Origin: Snowella sp.
GTDB taxonomy: Bacteria > Cyanobacteriota > Cyanobacteriia > Cyanobacteriales > Microcystaceae
DNA: 57,294 nt
Direction of reading: 5' to 3'
Assembly (NCBI GenBank): GCA_003249095.1
Contig: QBMS01000013.1
Location: forward strand, 1-57,294
Within the stretch, counting starts at the first letter, position 1. Each line of letters starts with the position of its first letter. A program made the translations under genes and the position numbers. The notes below the pieces were generated by a model. It was not told where the DNA came from. It worked only from the letters and a program-made list of their open reading frames with translations, and did not search any database. Below, one piece after another: positions 1-11,914 of the stretch.

Positions 1-30
1 GTTAAGTCCTTGTCTTGTAAGGATTTCATT

Positions 31-192
31 CTAATAATTAGACTGAACCAGTGCCTCTAAGTTGCAAATAAAACTAACCTTTTGAGCAAATTCTTGTAGG
101 TTGGCGTTAAATACGAAATTTTCTGGCGTAAAATGACCATAATAAGAGCTATGGGGAGATAGAAAATTATCTAGTTCTTGGTTGGATGACAT
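31..192 (-). CDS. short DUF7219-like protein (53 aa)
   Basis: A 53-codon frame from ATG (192) to TAG (31-33). The middle of the protein (SPHSSYYGHFTPENFVFNAN, then LQEFAQKVSFICNLE) looks like the small cyanobacterial family I remember as DUF7219, whose members start with a similar FL.P...YYG.F.PENLVFNANLQEFAQ.V block. Those members usually run to about 75-80 residues, ending in a basic helix. Here the frame stops just after the ICNLE block, and neither the codons before the stop nor the 30 remaining bases of the window restore that helix, so the gene looks C-terminally truncated or diverged. Function is unknown. It is divergent from pstS. Family assignment is from memory. Confidence 0.5.
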   Translation of the reverse strand: MSSNQELDNFLSPHSSYYGHFTPENFVFNANLQEFAQKVSFICNLEALVQSNY

Positions 193-638
193 GGAACTTA
201 CTCCGTTAAATTATCAGTGGATTTGTTGATATATCTGGAGATAAAAATTAAAATAACTTAAAGTCTTATTCAGCCTCTAATATGACTTTTGGAGATATTA
301 AACTAAAAATGCTCAAAGCCTTTCTAAAAAAGATTTGAATTAATCTGAACTTATTTTGCAATAATTTTATTATATGTCATTAAATATGGTCGGTAGAGAG
401 TCTCATTAAAAATGGGAAAAAAAGCCTCAATTAGTCAACGATTGGTTAACGATTGGTTAACTAACCATATAATCTTTTTTTTCGATCTCTTTAATCATCA
501 ATATTACTGATATCTGGGCCGCTATGGCTTTTTTTTGTGCGATGTGTTTTGCGATACAAATCATTCATAAAATTGACAAAATCTATTAAATTGGTGAAAT
601 TACTGAAAACACTAAAGCAAGATTAAGTCATTAAACTC
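193..638. other. intergenic region upstream of pstS
   Basis: This is 446 bases without a supported gene. It is AT-rich, with runs of T around 474-482 and 529-536. It contains the Pho-box promoter listed separately (432-473), which leaves a pstS leader of roughly 160 nt if transcription starts near 480. I see no other RNA structure. Confidence 0.6.
432..473 (+). promoter_or_regulatory. Pho box (SphR/PhoB-type operator) and -10 of pstS
   Basis: Three 8-mers lie at exact 11-bp spacing: TAGTCAAC (432-439), TGGTTAAC (443-450) and TGGTTAAC (454-461), with the same GAT spacer between them. Read on the other strand they are GTTAACCA, close to the cyanobacterial Pho-box repeat PyTTAAPyPy(T/A) with 3-bp spacers. 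A perfect TATAAT (468-473) follows 6 bases after the last repeat, so the operator occupies the -35 position, the arrangement expected for PhoB/SphR-activated promoters. This predicts induction of pstS by phosphate starvation. The repeat and spacing are seen directly; the regulator is inferred. Confidence 0.8.
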
Positions 639-1754
639 ATGAAAAATCATTTCTATCGTGTCATCAGTTTGGTTAGCATTCTGGCGATCGCCCTTGGCTT
701 AAATAGTTGTGGCGGTGACAACCAAAATGCAACAGAAAACAATGTTGGCATTAAGATTCCTTTCCAAGAAACCATCAGACCCGTTGGTGCAGGTGCATCT
801 TTTCCAGCGACTTTGTATAAAAATTGGTTTGTTTTGTTAAATCAAGCCGTTCCCCAACTCCAATTTGATTATCAATCCGTCGGTAGTGGCGCAGGGATAG
901 AACGTTTTACCAATAACATTATTGATTTTGGCGCAAGCGATATCGCCATGACCGATGAACAAATTGCTAGAGTCAATCGGGGCGTTTTGATGCTACCAAT
1001 GACGGCGGGAAGTATTGTGTTAGCCTACAATTTGCCAGAGGTAAAAGACCTAAAATTATCCAGGGAAGTCTATGTCAATATTTTCTTGGGCAATATTACC
1101 AATTGGAATGATCCTAAAATTGCTAAAGCAAATCCTGGAGTGACTTTACCAAATCGACAGATTGCGGTCGTACACCGTTCCGATGGCAGTGGAACAACAG
1201 CCGTTTTCACCAGTCACTTAAATGATATCAGCCCCGCTTGGGCAAAGGCGATCGGCACAGGAACGGCAGTACAGTGGCCAACAAGAAAAGGGCGATTTAT
1301 TGGTGGGCGGGGAAATGAGGGAGTTGCCGCTCTAGTTGCCCAAACTCCAGGCTCCATTGGCTTTATGGAATATGGCTTTGCCACCAAAAGTAATTTGAGC
1401 ATGGCTTCTTTAGAAAACAAAGCAGGAAAATTTGTCGCTCCTTCCAATGAATCAGGCTCGGCAACCTTAGCTCAGGTGGAATTACCGCCAAATTTACGGG
1501 CATTTATCACCGATCCTCCAGGAGACGGTTCCTATCCCATCGTTACCTATACTTGGATGTTGTTATATAAAAAATACGACAACCCTAATCTGGCGATCGC
1601 AATGGAAGCAATGGTTCAATTTGGACTAACCGAAGGCCAAAAACAAGCAGGACAACTAGGCTTTATTGAATTACCCCAGAACGTCAAAGAACAAATTGCA
1701 ACGGCGGCGGATGAAATCACCCCTGATTTTAAAATCACGCTTCCTGCTAAGTAA
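639..1754 (+). CDS. pstS: phosphate ABC transporter substrate-binding protein PstS
   Basis: A periplasmic phosphate-binding lipoprotein of the high-affinity Pst importer. The N-terminus is a lipoprotein signal ending in a lipobox-like LNSCGG (Cys at about residue 24). Family motifs include VGAGASFPATLYKNW near residue 50, GASDIAM, and the phosphate-loop segment HRSDGSGTT near 180. The 371-residue length fits cyanobacterial PstS. No pstC, pstA or pstB is adjacent; the next gene is convergent, so this is a stand-alone receptor copy. The upstream Pho box argues for phosphate-starvation control. A SphX-type paralogue cannot be excluded. Confidence 0.93.
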   Translation: MKNHFYRVISLVSILAIALGLNSCGGDNQNATENNVGIKIPFQETIRPVGAGASFPATLYKNWFVLLNQAVPQLQFDYQSVGSGAGIERFTNNIIDFGASDIAMTDEQIARVNRGVLMLPMTAGSIVLAYNLPEVKDLKLSREVYVNIFLGNITNWNDPKIAKANPGVTLPNRQIAVVHRSDGSGTTAVFTSHLNDISPAWAKAIGTGTAVQWPTRKGRFIGGRGNEGVAALVAQTPGSIGFMEYGFATKSNLSMASLENKAGKFVAPSNESGSATLAQVELPPNLRAFITDPPGDGSYPIVTYTWMLLYKKYDNPNLAIAMEAMVQFGLTEGQKQAGQLGFIELPQNVKEQIATAADEITPDFKITLPAK

Positions 1755-1811
1755 CGGAAATTGGCATTAAAGTCCCCCTTTTTAAGGAAGATTTAGGAGG
1801 ATCAATTAAAA

Positions 1812-2576
1812 TTACTTTTTCAGGTTATCTGCCCCCGAAACAACCTTAGCAGATTGGATTTTGTCACCTTGTTTGATTTTGTCAACCACATTCATGCCAC
1901 TGGTGACATAACCAAAAACCGCGTAATCTCCGTCTAGAAAACCCAGATCATTAGACAGGGCGAAATAAAACTGAGATGAAGCAGAATTGGGCATTTGGGA
2001 ACGGGCCATCGCTAAAGCTCCCCGTTTGTGGGGTAAAACCACCGCAGGGTTGGGAATACCCGATTGTTGGCCCAGTCCCTGACCATAGACCAACTCTCCA
2101 GCTTGATCGGGGTCATTTTTATCCTTCACTCTAATTTCTAGCGGAACATCACGAGTTTTTTTTGTTGTGGGATCAATAAATCCTCCCGTGCCGTTACCCT
2201 TTGGATCTCCCCCTTGCACCACAAAGGGTTGGGGATCTTTCACCACTCGATGAAAGGTTAGTCCGTTATAAACGCCTCTTTCTACTAAATCTACAAAATT
2301 CCCCGCCGTGATCGGAGCATTTTCTCCATCTACCTCAATGGTAATAGGAGAACCATTGACAATCATCTCAACGGTGGCTTTGCCTTCTAGTCGAGGTTTG
2401 TAATTCGTCATGGTCACATTTTGGGCTTGGGCCGTTTGGGCTTGGGCGGTCGTCGCGGGGGACGCACTTGACTGCGGGGGAACAGCATCCGAATTAGAAC
2501 AGCCTGTCAGTAGAATACTGGCCAACAAGAAACCAGAAGCTAGGGCTTGCCACCAAGATTGAGTCATATTCAGCAT
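1812..2576 (-). CDS. cyclophilin-type peptidyl-prolyl isomerase, lipoprotein
   Basis: A 254-residue protein with a lipoprotein signal (hydrophobic stretch [11 protein letters not shown], Cys about residue 26), a low-complexity Ala/Gln/Thr linker, and a cyclophilin domain from about residue 65. Domain motifs include [46 protein letters not shown] and [12 protein letters not shown], covering the usual active-site Arg (FHRV), Gln (QFYF) and Phe. It should isomerise X-Pro bonds of exported proteins, anchored at a membrane facing the periplasm or lumen. The start may be Met1 or Met4. It lies 32 bases downstream of ycf4 on the same strand, so co-transcription is likely. Confidence 0.9.
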   Translation of the reverse strand: MLNMTQSWWQALASGFLLASILLTGCSNSDAVPPQSSASPATTAQAQTAQAQNVTMTNYKPRLEGKATVEMIVNGSPITIEVDGENAPITAGNFVDLVERGVYNGLTFHRVVKDPQPFVVQGGDPKGNGTGGFIDPTTKKTRDVPLEIRVKDKNDPDQAGELVYGQGLGQQSGIPNPAVVLPHKRGALAMARSQMPNSASSQFYFALSNDLGFLDGDYAVFGYVTSGMNVVDKIKQGDKIQSAKVVSGADNLKK

Positions 2577-2608
2577 TCGTTGTTTTGTGTGATTAAAATT
2601 AATGGGGA

Positions 2609-3160
2609 TTAAAGTCCCTCTAGGGGAACGCCTAAAAAGCGGGCTAACTCCGCTCCCTGATTTTCTAAACTCGCCAAAGAAATGGGCTGACCCACACGAG
2701 TTAGGGGAATATCTCGTCTTTGTTTTGCCCGTAAATAAAGGGAACGTCTAGGGTTGATGCCTTCTTTAATGTCTGCTCGGATTGACTGGACATCTGCGAT
2801 CGGACAAATTAATTCAATGCGACGATTTTTTCCTGGAAATCCCCAGCGAAAAATCGTAATCTTGCCTGTTTCTTGATTAAATTCGTTATAGCCGCCCCCG
2901 ACATTCCAAATCATGGTCAGCCATACATAAAACGCGAGGGAAGACCCCGCAAATCCATAAAAAAGGAGGGCAACGCCCTGGGGAATAAATTGTAAGTCAC
3001 TGGGATCGCTCACCAAGAGCAGATTGACCTTCAGGTAACTAGAAAGCCCAGCCAATAGAAAACCTATTCCCCCAATGGAAGAAACAGTTGCCCAAAAATA
3101 ATTACTTAATCTACGCGCCCCTACCACCTCTTGGCGGAGAATTTGGCTGGCTTTGGTCAT
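2609..3160 (-). CDS. ycf4: photosystem I assembly protein Ycf4
   Basis: A 183-residue thylakoid protein needed for photosystem I assembly. Two transmembrane helices are visible (about residues 22-42 and 62-85), followed by a soluble C-terminal part containing the conserved [19 protein letters not shown] region and an [10 protein letters not shown] segment. Length and topology match Ycf4 of cyanobacteria and plastids. It is the first gene of a probable two-gene unit with the cyclophilin lipoprotein, which could place a folding factor beside a photosystem assembly factor, although such co-occurrence may be incidental. Confidence 0.93.
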   Translation of the reverse strand: MTKASQILRQEVVGARRLSNYFWATVSSIGGIGFLLAGLSSYLKVNLLLVSDPSDLQFIPQGVALLFYGFAGSSLAFYVWLTMIWNVGGGYNEFNQETGKITIFRWGFPGKNRRIELICPIADVQSIRADIKEGINPRRSLYLRAKQRRDIPLTRVGQPISLASLENQGAELARFLGVPLEGL

Positions 3161-3485
3161 TGTCTACTCACTATTATCCTTATCTAGTACTCGCTTGTTT
3201 GAATTTTACAGCATTTTGGAAGTAGAGACTTGACTCCCTTGGGAAGATTAGGCAATTTGTGATTGGTCAACTGATTCAATCATTTGGGAATTAAGCCCCT
3301 TCCCCCCAAAGTTTAAGTCTCATAAACAAACTGTCCGTTGCGATAACGGCGATCGCTTCTGCCGGATCGCAAAAACGAGAGGTTTGTCTGAAAGCAAATC
3401 AGAAAAAAAGAGATAAGAATCTTGCAATCCCTATCTCCTGAAGTAACTATTTGAGAACGGAGTCTAGTTGAAACGAGATAGGAAT
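3161..3485. other. intergenic region between rpoC2 and ycf4
   Basis: This is 325 bases holding the rpoC2 terminator (3403-3437) and, toward ycf4, sequence that must include the ycf4 promoter. One HIP1-like site lies near 3349. No ORF or RNA gene was recognised. Confidence 0.6.
3403..3437 (-). terminator. rho-independent terminator of the rpoB-rpoC2 unit
   Basis: On the minus strand the arms GAGATAGGGATT and GATTCTTATCTC pair (12 bp including G-U pairs) around a GCAA tetraloop. The stem is followed directly by seven T residues. It lies about 50 bases after the rpoC2 stop codon. Confidence 0.85.
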
Positions 3486-6400
3486 TTAATCGTCATCTTC
3501 CTCGAAATCATCCTCACCATAGGATTCTTCAAAATCATCCTCATCTTCTTGCAATGCGCCGTATTCTTCGGTAAATTCACGGGCGATCTTGTCATCTAAG
3601 ACCATATCCTCATCGCTACTGAGATCCTTGGCCAAAATCCGAGAACGGGTCTTGGTTTTTCGGGCAGGTTCAGCAATAGGAGTCCGCACTTCCGTGAAGT
3701 TGTAACGGTCAGGAGAAGAGCGACCATAGCTAATATCGTCACTTTCATTGTTGGCAATCTGAATATCTTCGTGGGTATTGAAGCCCGTCCCCGCAGGAAT
3801 TAAACGTCCGATGATGACATTTTCCTTCAAACCGCGTAACCAGTCAGATTTGCCTTCGATCGCCGCTTCAGTCAGAACCCGTGTTGTTTCTTGGAAAGAA
3901 GCAGCACTAATGAAACTGTCCGTATTGAGGGACGCTTTGGTAATCCCTAAAATCACGGGAGTATAACGGGCAGGAGCCGCTCCCGTAATGGACATGGCCT
4001 CATTGACCTGTTCCACCTGTCGCAGTTCGATCAACTCACCAGGAAGCATCGTTGTATCACCGCCATCATCGATACGGACTTTGGAAGTCATCTGACGCAC
4101 GATCACTTCGATGTGTTTATCGGAAATATCCACACCCTGGGACTGATAAACGGTTTGCACCTGATTGACTAGGAATTTTTGAGCCGCCTGGAGACCCATT
4201 AAAGCCGCTTCATAACAGCCTTTATTTTCAACGTAATAACTGAAGAAAACATCGAGGATTTCATGGGGATTAGCCAGTCCATCGGTGAGGGGATCGCCCA
4301 CATTCACCCGTTGTTCATCGGCAACGATCGCGTTTTGACCAGGGAGGAGGGGATATTCACTGATCGTGCCATCGTCCTCAATGATTTTAATATCGACACT
4401 TTCCCGATCCTGATACTCAACCTGACAAATCCCAGGCTTACGGGCTAGGACACAGGCTTCCTTGGGTTTACGAGCTTCAAGTAATTCTTCAATACGAGGT
4501 AAACCCTGGATAATATCTCCTGTTTTCGCCCGTTCAAAGACGAGGAGTACCAAGTTATCACCCCGTTGAACCAAATCACCGTCATCAACGTGGAGAACTG
4601 CCCCACCCGATACGCGATAGGGACGAGCGTTTCGTAGGACGAGTTCATGTTTATCCCCTGATGATTTGATAGCCAGAACCTGACCCGATTCCGCTAATTT
4701 CACGCCTGGGGCAATTTCACTGCCTGCTACTAATAATTCTCCCTCTTTCACCGTTGGAGCTTCGGCTAACTCCAGGGTGTGGCGATCGCTTTCTCGAACC
4801 AAAAGAACCCGACGAACGGCCTCATCTCCGTCCTTAATCCCTCGGACGATGCCCGCTTCCTTGCACTGAATTTCTGTCCGAGCCAAAACTTCCCCCGCAG
4901 GGATGTGTTGACCATCTTTGACCAGTACACGGGTTTGGGTCGTCCCACTGTGGGGATCGGTTTCCACATCGCGCCGTAGCACCAAGGATTCTAGAATCAC
5001 CAACTGTAACCGCTTACAATCATTTTCTTCGTCATCTTGTAATTCAATATCGGCGGCCAAATGGGTCACACTATCCTTTTCTGATCCCGTAAACTCTAGG
5101 ACTAACTGGGTACTGAGCAATTGGGAACCTTCTACGGATTTAACCCGTTCTCCGTCTTTGTAATAAAGACGTTGAACCGAGCGTAATTCGATCTGTCGTC
5201 CCCCTTCAGAAGCCTGGGCTCCCTGAGAAAGGGTCGCAGGTTCATCAGAAATGGGATATTCTTCCACAGGACGGAGTAATAAGCCCAATCCTTCGGTACT
5301 TTCAATCCATTCCGCTTGACGGAGTTCTGTCACCATCACCCCTGGCAAAACTTCCGTACCAGGTTGGACTAATTGACCCGCTTCAATATTGACCGCATCG
5401 GGATCGACATCTAGGTGAAATTCCCCTGGTTTAATGATAATTTCTCGTAAAATGTCGTTTTTCTGGACAACTTCCACAACCCCGTTGGATTGACAGAAAA
5501 TATCTTTCACAACCTCGGTTCCCGCTTCAACGTACTGTCCGTCTTCCACGATCAACAGAGAAATATCTTTGTTAATTTCGTGGGTTTCTTCAGGAATCCA
5601 GAGAATAGTCCCGCCCTTGGTGATTTCGTAACCCTGTTTACGACTTCCCTTGGCAATTTCTACCCCCGCATGGCGGATCATGCCCCCCGTATTGGTACGG
5701 TAGCGATCGTCAATCAGTTCCGCAACGATCGCATGATTCTGTACCTTAGTGCCTGGAGAGGTTTTTAAGAGAAAACGTTTACCGTCGGCGGCATAAATAA
5801 CGTACTGCTCGCGACCCCCACCGCTTTCTAGTTTCACTTGGGCTTGATCCAATAGCACAGAAGCCGTAATGATTTCAATTTCTCGGCTACCATCCTCTAG
5901 ACGGACAATCCCACCATTCACAGAGACCACTTTGGTTTCTGCCATGACGCTACCCCGCTTGACCTCATCCCCATTTTTGACAACGGCTTCGGCTCCAGGA
6001 GGCAGGTTATACACTTCTCCCGATAATACCCAAACGAGTCCCCCCCGTTGGGCAATGCGGGTCGTATTTCCCTGGCGATCGGTTTTTTCTTCGGGAACCA
6101 GGTTGGCAAACATCACCTCTCCCGCCAAATCGCTGGAAACGTCTTTGGTAGCCCGCTCCGTTGACCGTTGGGCCTTAGAGAGACTGACTTCCGTTAGCAA
6201 TTGATTGGCTTCTACGGAATCACCGTTCTGCACAAATACCAAAGAACCAGGCGTCAGAGGAATGGCCTTGGTTTCGGCTTTTTTACCTTCGCCTTTCCAG
6301 ATCAGATCACCCGCCACTTCTACCTGTTCCGCTTCTTCCCCATGACGGGTTCGGACTTTACGGGTAATCAGACCTGGCCCCCACTTAACGGTTCCTTTGC

Positions 6401-7448
6401 CAAAATCTTTGACCTGACGAGCCACTTCTCCCGTAAATACGCCCCCCGTGTGGAAGGTACGCATGGTTAACTGGGTTCCAGGTTCTCCAATGGATTGAGC
6501 CGCAATAATCCCGACGGCTTCTCCCAGATCCACCAAATGACCATGAGCCAAGCTCCAGCCATAGCAGGATTGACAGACGGAACGAGCCGCTTCACAGGTC
6601 AGGGGCGATCGCACATAGATTTCATCCACTGCCTTACTGAGCTTGATGGCCAAATCATCATCAATTTGTTGATTACGGGTTCCAATGACTTCCCCATCCA
6701 CAATCACATCCTTGGCTAACAGTCTTCCCACTAGGCGATCGACCAAAGGAATTTTGACCTGATCTCCTTCAATCATGGCCGTCACCTTGACAGAGCGATC
6801 GGTTCCACAATCTACTTCTCGGACGATCACATCCTGGGAAACATCCACCAAACGACGGGTTAAATAACCCGAATCGGCGGTTCGCAGAGCCGTATCAACC
6901 AATCCCTTCCGCGCACCGTAGGAAGAAATAATATATTCCGTCACGGTCAAACCTTCTCGGAAATTGGTTTTAATGGGTAAATCGATAATTTCACCCTGGG
7001 GATCAGCCATCAAGCCCCGCATTCCCACCAACTGACGCACCTGGCTCATATTTCCCCGCGCCCCAGAAAACGCCATCATATAGACAGAGTTCAAGGGATC
7101 GGTTTCTCGGAAATGACGAACCACTTCATCCTTGAGTTCTTCAGAAGTACTATTCCAGGTATCAATTACCTTTTGGAACCGTTCAACTTCCGTAATTTCT
7201 CCCCGTGCATAGCGCGATTCGGTGGTACGGATTTCTTTTTCCGCACTTTCGAGCATCTCTTTTTTCGAGGGCGGAATGGTCAAATCTTCAATACTGATGG
7301 AAACCCCCGCTTTAGTCGCAAAGCGAAAGCCTAAATCCTTCAAATCATCTGCTAATTGGGAACAACGAGCGGAACCGTGAATGCGAAAAGCCCCAGAGAT
7401 TAGTTTTTTAAGACGGCCTTTATCAACAATTTGGTTATAGAAAGTCAT
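3486..7448 (-). CDS. rpoC2: DNA-directed RNA polymerase subunit beta-prime C-terminal part (RpoC2)
   Basis: In cyanobacteria and plastids the beta-prime subunit is split; this is the 1320-residue C-terminal half. It starts with the family signature [20 protein letters not shown]. The trigger-loop region [19 protein letters not shown] lies near residues 317-337 and is followed by the very long cyanobacterial insertion (SI3) of repeated barrel-sandwich domains. The conserved C-terminal domain ([20 protein letters not shown], then a [20 protein letters not shown] motif) comes next, and the protein ends in an acidic tail. The catalytic NADFDGD motif belongs to RpoC1, which is not in this window. 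It lies 148 bases downstream of rpoB. Confidence 0.97.
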   Translation of the reverse strand: MTFYNQIVDKGRLKKLISGAFRIHGSARCSQLADDLKDLGFRFATKAGVSISIEDLTIPPSKKEMLESAEKEIRTTESRYARGEITEVERFQKVIDTWNSTSEELKDEVVRHFRETDPLNSVYMMAFSGARGNMSQVRQLVGMRGLMADPQGEIIDLPIKTNFREGLTVTEYIISSYGARKGLVDTALRTADSGYLTRRLVDVSQDVIVREVDCGTDRSVKVTAMIEGDQVKIPLVDRLVGRLLAKDVIVDGEVIGTRNQQIDDDLAIKLSKAVDEIYVRSPLTCEAARSVCQSCYGWSLAHGHLVDLGEAVGIIAAQSIGEPGTQLTMRTFHTGGVFTGEVARQVKDFGKGTVKWGPGLITRKVRTRHGEEAEQVEVAGDLIWKGEGKKAETKAIPLTPGSLVFVQNGDSVEANQLLTEVSLSKAQRSTERATKDVSSDLAGEVMFANLVPEEKTDRQGNTTRIAQRGGLVWVLSGEVYNLPPGAEAVVKNGDEVKRGSVMAETKVVSVNGGIVRLEDGSREIEIITASVLLDQAQVKLESGGGREQYVIYAADGKRFLLKTSPGTKVQNHAIVAELIDDRYRTNTGGMIRHAGVEIAKGSRKQGYEITKGGTILWIPEETHEINKDISLLIVEDGQYVEAGTEVVKDIFCQSNGVVEVVQKNDILREIIIKPGEFHLDVDPDAVNIEAGQLVQPGTEVLPGVMVTELRQAEWIESTEGLGLLLRPVEEYPISDEPATLSQGAQASEGGRQIELRSVQRLYYKDGERVKSVEGSQLLSTQLVLEFTGSEKDSVTHLAADIELQDDEENDCKRLQLVILESLVLRRDVETDPHSGTTQTRVLVKDGQHIPAGEVLARTEIQCKEAGIVRGIKDGDEAVRRVLLVRESDRHTLELAEAPTVKEGELLVAGSEIAPGVKLAESGQVLAIKSSGDKHELVLRNARPYRVSGGAVLHVDDGDLVQRGDNLVLLVFERAKTGDIIQGLPRIEELLEARKPKEACVLARKPGICQVEYQDRESVDIKIIEDDGTISEYPLLPGQNAIVADEQRVNVGDPLTDGLANPHEILDVFFSYYVENKGCYEAALMGLQAAQKFLVNQVQTVYQSQGVDISDKHIEVIVRQMTSKVRIDDGGDTTMLPGELIELRQVEQVNEAMSITGAAPARYTPVILGITKASLNTDSFISAASFQETTRVLTEAAIEGKSDWLRGLKENVIIGRLIPAGTGFNTHEDIQIANNESDDISYGRSSPDRYNFTEVRTPIAEPARKTKTRSRILAKDLSSDEDMVLDDKIAREFTEEYGALQEDEDDFEESYGEDDFEEDDD

Positions 7449-7596
7449 GTTGGTTAATTAATCGTTAATAAGTTAATAATTCGTAACTGAAACAATCAGT
7501 CGATAGCGAGTAGTTCGTAAAGAAAAAATGAGTTAATACTGCACCACAAAATCATTTTTTATCCTGATTGACTATTCACTATCAACTCTTCACTTT

Positions 7597-10500
7597 TTAG
7601 ACCTCTTCTTCCTCCAAATCTCCAACATTTAAAGATTCATAGGTTGGACGACTAGGAGCGCGACGTTGAGTCTCAACCATCAAATCAACCTCCACATCCC
7701 GACTCGTACCGTCTTCCGCTAACTCAACTTTATGGACGGCAATATCTAGACCCAAGGATTGCAACTCACGCATCAGCACCTTAAAGGATTCAGGCGTACC
7801 AGGACGGGGAATGGGTTTACCCTTAACGATCGCGTTAAGTGCTTCATTACGACCCTGCATATCATCGGATTTCACCGTTAACAATTCTTGCAGGATATAA
7901 GCCGCACCGTAGGCTTCCAAGGCCCAAACCTCCATTTCTCCAAATCGCTGTCCACCCTGTTGGGCTTTACCACCGAGGGGCTGTTGCGTGACCAGAGAAT
8001 AGGGGCCAGTCGAGCGGGCGTGAATCTTATCATCAACTAAGTGAACCAGTTTCAGCATATAGGCCTGACCGACAGTGACAGGACGATCAAAGGGTTCTCC
8101 CGTACGACCATCAAAAACCTGGATTTTTCCTGCTGTTTCAGGATTAAACACCCAGTCCTTATTGGGCTTTTTGGCCGCATCGGCTAATAAACCATTGACG
8201 GTTTCACGGGAAGCCTCTGCCCCATACATTTCATCAAAAGGAGTCACCTTAAAGCGTAAACCCAAATTTTCTCCTGCCCAACCGAGCAGACATTCAAAAA
8301 CTTGACCCACATTCATCCGTGACGGAACCCCTAAAGGATTTAACACAATATCAACGGGACGGCCATCGGGAAGATAGGGCATACTCTCAATGGGCAGAAT
8401 CCGAGAAATAATCCCCTTATTGCCATGACGACCCGCCATTTTATCCCCGACTTGAATCTTCCGTTTTTGAGCAACATAGACCCGAACGACCATATTGGCT
8501 CCAGGAGGCAATTCATCTCCTTTTTCCCGCGTAAAGACCCGCACATCAACAACACGGCCTTTTTCACCATTGGGAACTCGGAGGGAATTATCCCGCACAT
8601 CCCGCGCTTTTTCACCGAAAATAGCCCGTAAGAGTTTTTCTTCTGGAGGCTGATCCGCTTCTCCCTTGGGAGTCACTTTTCCAATTAAAATATCCCCCGA
8701 TTCAACCCAGGCACCAATGCGAATAATCCCCTGTTCATCTAAATGACGCAGAGAATCTTCCCCCACATTAGGGATTTCACGGGTAATTTCCTCTGGCCCT
8801 AGCTTGGTTTGACGAGCTTCGATTTCAAATTTTTCGACGTGGATACTGGTGTAGGTATCGTGATAAACCAAGCGTTCACTAATGAGAATTGCGTCTTCAT
8901 AGTTGTAGCCTTCCCAGGGCATATAGGCAACGAGGATATTTTGACCTAGAGCCAATTCCCCCCCCTCCGTCGCCGAACCATCGGCCAAAATTTGACCAGG
9001 AACCACCTCTTCCCCTTGATAGACCAGAGGACGTTGATTTAAACAGGTATCTTGGTTAGAACGTTGGTATTTCTGTAAATCGTAGGTAATTTCCTGGGGC
9101 GCGGCATTGGGGTTATTGGGTTGAGTTACCTGAACCTTAATAGTAGTTGCGTCAACATAGCTAATGACACCATGCGTCCGAGAAACAATCACCATTCCCG
9201 AATCCCTTGCGGCCTGGGCTTCTAAACCCGTTCCTACCAAGGGACGTTCGGGACGCAAGAGGGGAACCGCTTGACGTTGCATATTGGAACCCATCAAAGC
9301 GCGGTTAGCGTCATCATGTTCTAGGAAGGGAATCATGGAAGTTGCGACCGAGACAATTTGGACAGGGGACACTGCCACATAATCTACCTGAGTAGGAGTC
9401 GTGGTGGAAAATTCTTGACGATAGCGAATGGGAACACTTTCTCCTAAAATATTGCCTTCGGCATCAGTGGAAATATCCCCAGGTGCGACCCGCATATCAT
9501 CTTCTTCATCAGCCGTGAGGTAAATGGGTTCTGTATTTCGCAAAACTCGACCATTTTCGACTTTGTAGTAGGGGGTTTCAATAAATCCGTAGGAATTAAC
9601 TCGCGCACAGGTCGCTAAGGAACCGATTAAACCCGCATTGGGGCCTTCTGGGGTTTCTACGGGGCAAATCCGTCCATGATGGGAGGGGTGAATATCTCGT
9701 ACCGCAAAGCCTGCCCGCTCACGGGTCAGTCCCCCTGGCCCAAGGGCAGAAATCCGACGTTTATGGGTTAATTCTGCCAAAGGATTGGTTTGATCCATGA
9801 ATTGAGACAGTTGGGAGGAACCAAAGAATTCCTTAATCGCCGCCACCAAGGGTTTAGGATTCACCAAAGAAGCAGGGGTTAGGGCATCAGATTCGGTGAC
9901 GGTCATCCGTTCTCGAATAATCCGCTCTAGGCGATTTAGTCCGACCCGAATTTGATTTTGTAAGAGTTCACCGACTGACCGTACACGACGATTACCTAAG
10001 TGATCAATATCATCGGTGGTGCCTGTGTCAAATTCTAGGTTGATCAGATAGTCGATCGCGGACAGAATATCCTTGGGAGTCAACACACGGGTGACATCCA
10101 GTTCACTCAGGCGTAGTTTTTTATTGAGCTTATAACGTCCCACGCGGCCTAAATCGTAGCGTTTGGGGTCAAAGAAGCGAGATTCCAGTAATTGTTGTCC
10201 CCCACTGACGGTGGGAGGTTCGCCTGGACGTAATTTTTTGTAAAGTTCGATCAGAGCTTCTTCTTCGGTGGGATTACCTTCTTTTTCGAGGGTTTTTTGG
10301 TAAAACTCTGGATGCCGTAGGGAATCCATAATTTCATTGTCACCCAAGCCGATCGCCTTTAGTAAAACCTGAGCCGAAAGCTTACGGGTTTTGTCAATAC
10401 GAACCCAGACTAGGCCATTTTTATCGGTTTCAAATTTTAACCAAGCTCCCCGATTAGGGATCAAGGAAGCCGAATAGGTACGACGACCATTTTTATCTAA

Positions 10501-10893
10501 TTCTTTCTTGTAATACACCCCAGGCGATCGCACAATTTGATTAACGATGACCCGTTCCGCACCGTTAATAATAAAGGTTCCTCGCTCGGTCATCAAAGGC
10601 AGATCCCCAATAAAAACTTCCTGCTCCTTAATTTCTCCCGTTTCTTTATTAATTAGGCGAGTCGGCACATACATTTGTACCGAATAGGTCGCATCCCGAC
10701 GTTTTGCTTCATCAACGTAATATTTGGGTTCCTTGAGCTTGTAATCTTTTCCTAAAAAATGTAGCTCCAATTTGCCAGTATAGTCAGTAATCGGGGAAAA
10801 ACTATCGAGTTCTTCGATCAACCCCTCTTCTAGAAACCAGCGAAAACTGGAATGTTGAATTTCAATTAAATCGGGCAGGAGACTGTTGGTCAT
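7597..10893 (-). CDS. rpoB: DNA-directed RNA polymerase subunit beta (RpoB)
   Basis: A full-length 1098-residue beta subunit of cyanobacterial type, beginning [20 protein letters not shown]. Conserved segments include [21 protein letters not shown], the rifampicin region ([21 protein letters not shown], then [21 protein letters not shown] and [20 protein letters not shown]), the [13 protein letters not shown] catalytic segment, and the C-terminal [19 protein letters not shown]. It forms the polymerase core with RpoC1, RpoC2 and alpha. It is preceded by tatD (97-base gap) and followed by rpoC2, with no rpoC1 between them. Confidence 0.98.
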   Translation of the reverse strand: MTNSLLPDLIEIQHSSFRWFLEEGLIEELDSFSPITDYTGKLELHFLGKDYKLKEPKYYVDEAKRRDATYSVQMYVPTRLINKETGEIKEQEVFIGDLPLMTERGTFIINGAERVIVNQIVRSPGVYYKKELDKNGRRTYSASLIPNRGAWLKFETDKNGLVWVRIDKTRKLSAQVLLKAIGLGDNEIMDSLRHPEFYQKTLEKEGNPTEEEALIELYKKLRPGEPPTVSGGQQLLESRFFDPKRYDLGRVGRYKLNKKLRLSELDVTRVLTPKDILSAIDYLINLEFDTGTTDDIDHLGNRRVRSVGELLQNQIRVGLNRLERIIRERMTVTESDALTPASLVNPKPLVAAIKEFFGSSQLSQFMDQTNPLAELTHKRRISALGPGGLTRERAGFAVRDIHPSHHGRICPVETPEGPNAGLIGSLATCARVNSYGFIETPYYKVENGRVLRNTEPIYLTADEEDDMRVAPGDISTDAEGNILGESVPIRYRQEFSTTTPTQVDYVAVSPVQIVSVATSMIPFLEHDDANRALMGSNMQRQAVPLLRPERPLVGTGLEAQAARDSGMVIVSRTHGVISYVDATTIKVQVTQPNNPNAAPQEITYDLQKYQRSNQDTCLNQRPLVYQGEEVVPGQILADGSATEGGELALGQNILVAYMPWEGYNYEDAILISERLVYHDTYTSIHVEKFEIEARQTKLGPEEITREIPNVGEDSLRHLDEQGIIRIGAWVESGDILIGKVTPKGEADQPPEEKLLRAIFGEKARDVRDNSLRVPNGEKGRVVDVRVFTREKGDELPPGANMVVRVYVAQKRKIQVGDKMAGRHGNKGIISRILPIESMPYLPDGRPVDIVLNPLGVPSRMNVGQVFECLLGWAGENLGLRFKVTPFDEMYGAEASRETVNGLLADAAKKPNKDWVFNPETAGKIQVFDGRTGEPFDRPVTVGQAYMLKLVHLVDDKIHARSTGPYSLVTQQPLGGKAQQGGQRFGEMEVWALEAYGAAYILQELLTVKSDDMQGRNEALNAIVKGKPIPRPGTPESFKVLMRELQSLGLDIAVHKVELAEDGTSRDVEVDLMVETQRRAPSRPTYESLNVGDLEEEEV

Positions 10894-10989
10894 AATTTCG
10901 TTAATAAAAGTTACAAGGTCGGGGGATTAATAAATACAAGGATTTTGGGGGCAAAATCGAGGAAAACAGTTTAAATCATGGGCAATCCG

Positions 10990-11778
10990 TTATTCTGGTT
11001 GAAAAGGTAAACTAAAAAGTTGGCAAGCATTGTGGGTCGTTGCTTGAGCCAAATCATCAAGGGAAATTCCCCGTAACTGAGCCAAATATTCGGCAACGTG
11101 GCGAACATAGGCAGGTTCATTACGTTTCCCTCGGTAGGGAGCAGGAGCTAAAAAGGGGCAATCCGTTTCTACCAAAAGACGGTCTAAGGGGACTATTTTT
11201 GCACTGTCCTGGACTGTTTCAGCTTTTTTAAAGGTAACAATCCCACTGAAACTAATATAAAAACCCAAGTCTAAAAACCACTGAGTTTCCTCTCTCATTC
11301 CACTCCAACAGTGCATTACCCCGCGAATAACTTTATTTTCCTTCTGGTAAGATTGAAGGACTTCTCGCAGTTCAGGGGCCGCATCCCGACAGTGAATAAT
11401 GACGGGTTTATTGAGTTGATAGGCAATCTCCAGTTGGGCGCGAAACACTTCAACCTGCCAATCATGATTATCCACCTTATAAAAATCCAACCCCATTTCT
11501 CCAATGGCAACAACCCGCCGATCCGACTGAGCAGCCGTTAGGATCTCTTGGGCGGTGTTATCTTTCCATTTGTGAGCATCTAGGGGATGGAGTCCAATGG
11601 CAAAAGACATTTCGGGAAACCGATCAGCAATAGATTGAATTTGGGTAAATTCCTTGGGTTCAACGCAGGAATGAACCAAATGAACTACCCCTGCTTCTCG
11701 CCAACGGTCTTGCAGAGAGCTAAGATCGGCTTGAAAAACATCGAAGTTGATGTGAACGTGCGTATCAATTAGTTGCAT
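10990..11778 (-). CDS. tatD: TatD family metal-dependent hydrolase
   Basis: A TIM-barrel metallohydrolase of the TatD DNase family. Metal-binding motifs are in order: DTHVHINFD at the N-terminus, GEMGLDFYK near residue 90, [18 protein letters not shown], and [13 protein letters not shown] place the start at the second Met (11778, 262 aa), because GGGGG sits 6 bases upstream of it, whereas the first Met (11784) is immediately adjacent to that ribosome-binding sequence. Its place between rpsT and rpoB is a recurring cyanobacterial arrangement, suggesting co-transcription rather than a direct role in transcription. Likely activity is 3'-5' DNA exonuclease or quality-control deacylase, as in other TatD proteins. 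Confidence 0.88.
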   Translation of the reverse strand: MQLIDTHVHINFDVFQADLSSLQDRWREAGVVHLVHSCVEPKEFTQIQSIADRFPEMSFAIGLHPLDAHKWKDNTAQEILTAAQSDRRVVAIGEMGLDFYKVDNHDWQVEVFRAQLEIAYQLNKPVIIHCRDAAPELREVLQSYQKENKVIRGVMHCWSGMREETQWFLDLGFYISFSGIVTFKKAETVQDSAKIVPLDRLLVETDCPFLAPAPYRGKRNEPAYVRHVAEYLAQLRGISLDDLAQATTHNACQLFSLPFQPE

Positions 11779-11914
11779 CGGCATCCCCCAGGACGATTGA
11801 AGTCAATCCAACTAAGGATTCGGCTTTTTTAAACCGAAAAATTTCTAAAAACACTAATAATGCAAAAATGGCTAAAATTTAAGAATTTATTCCTAAGATG
11901 CTTGATAGTGTCAG

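Noticed and set aside
7449-7596. Remnant of rpoC1 between rpoB and rpoC2
   Set aside because: The 148 bases translate in no frame to RpoC1-like sequence; the gene appears relocated, not degraded here.
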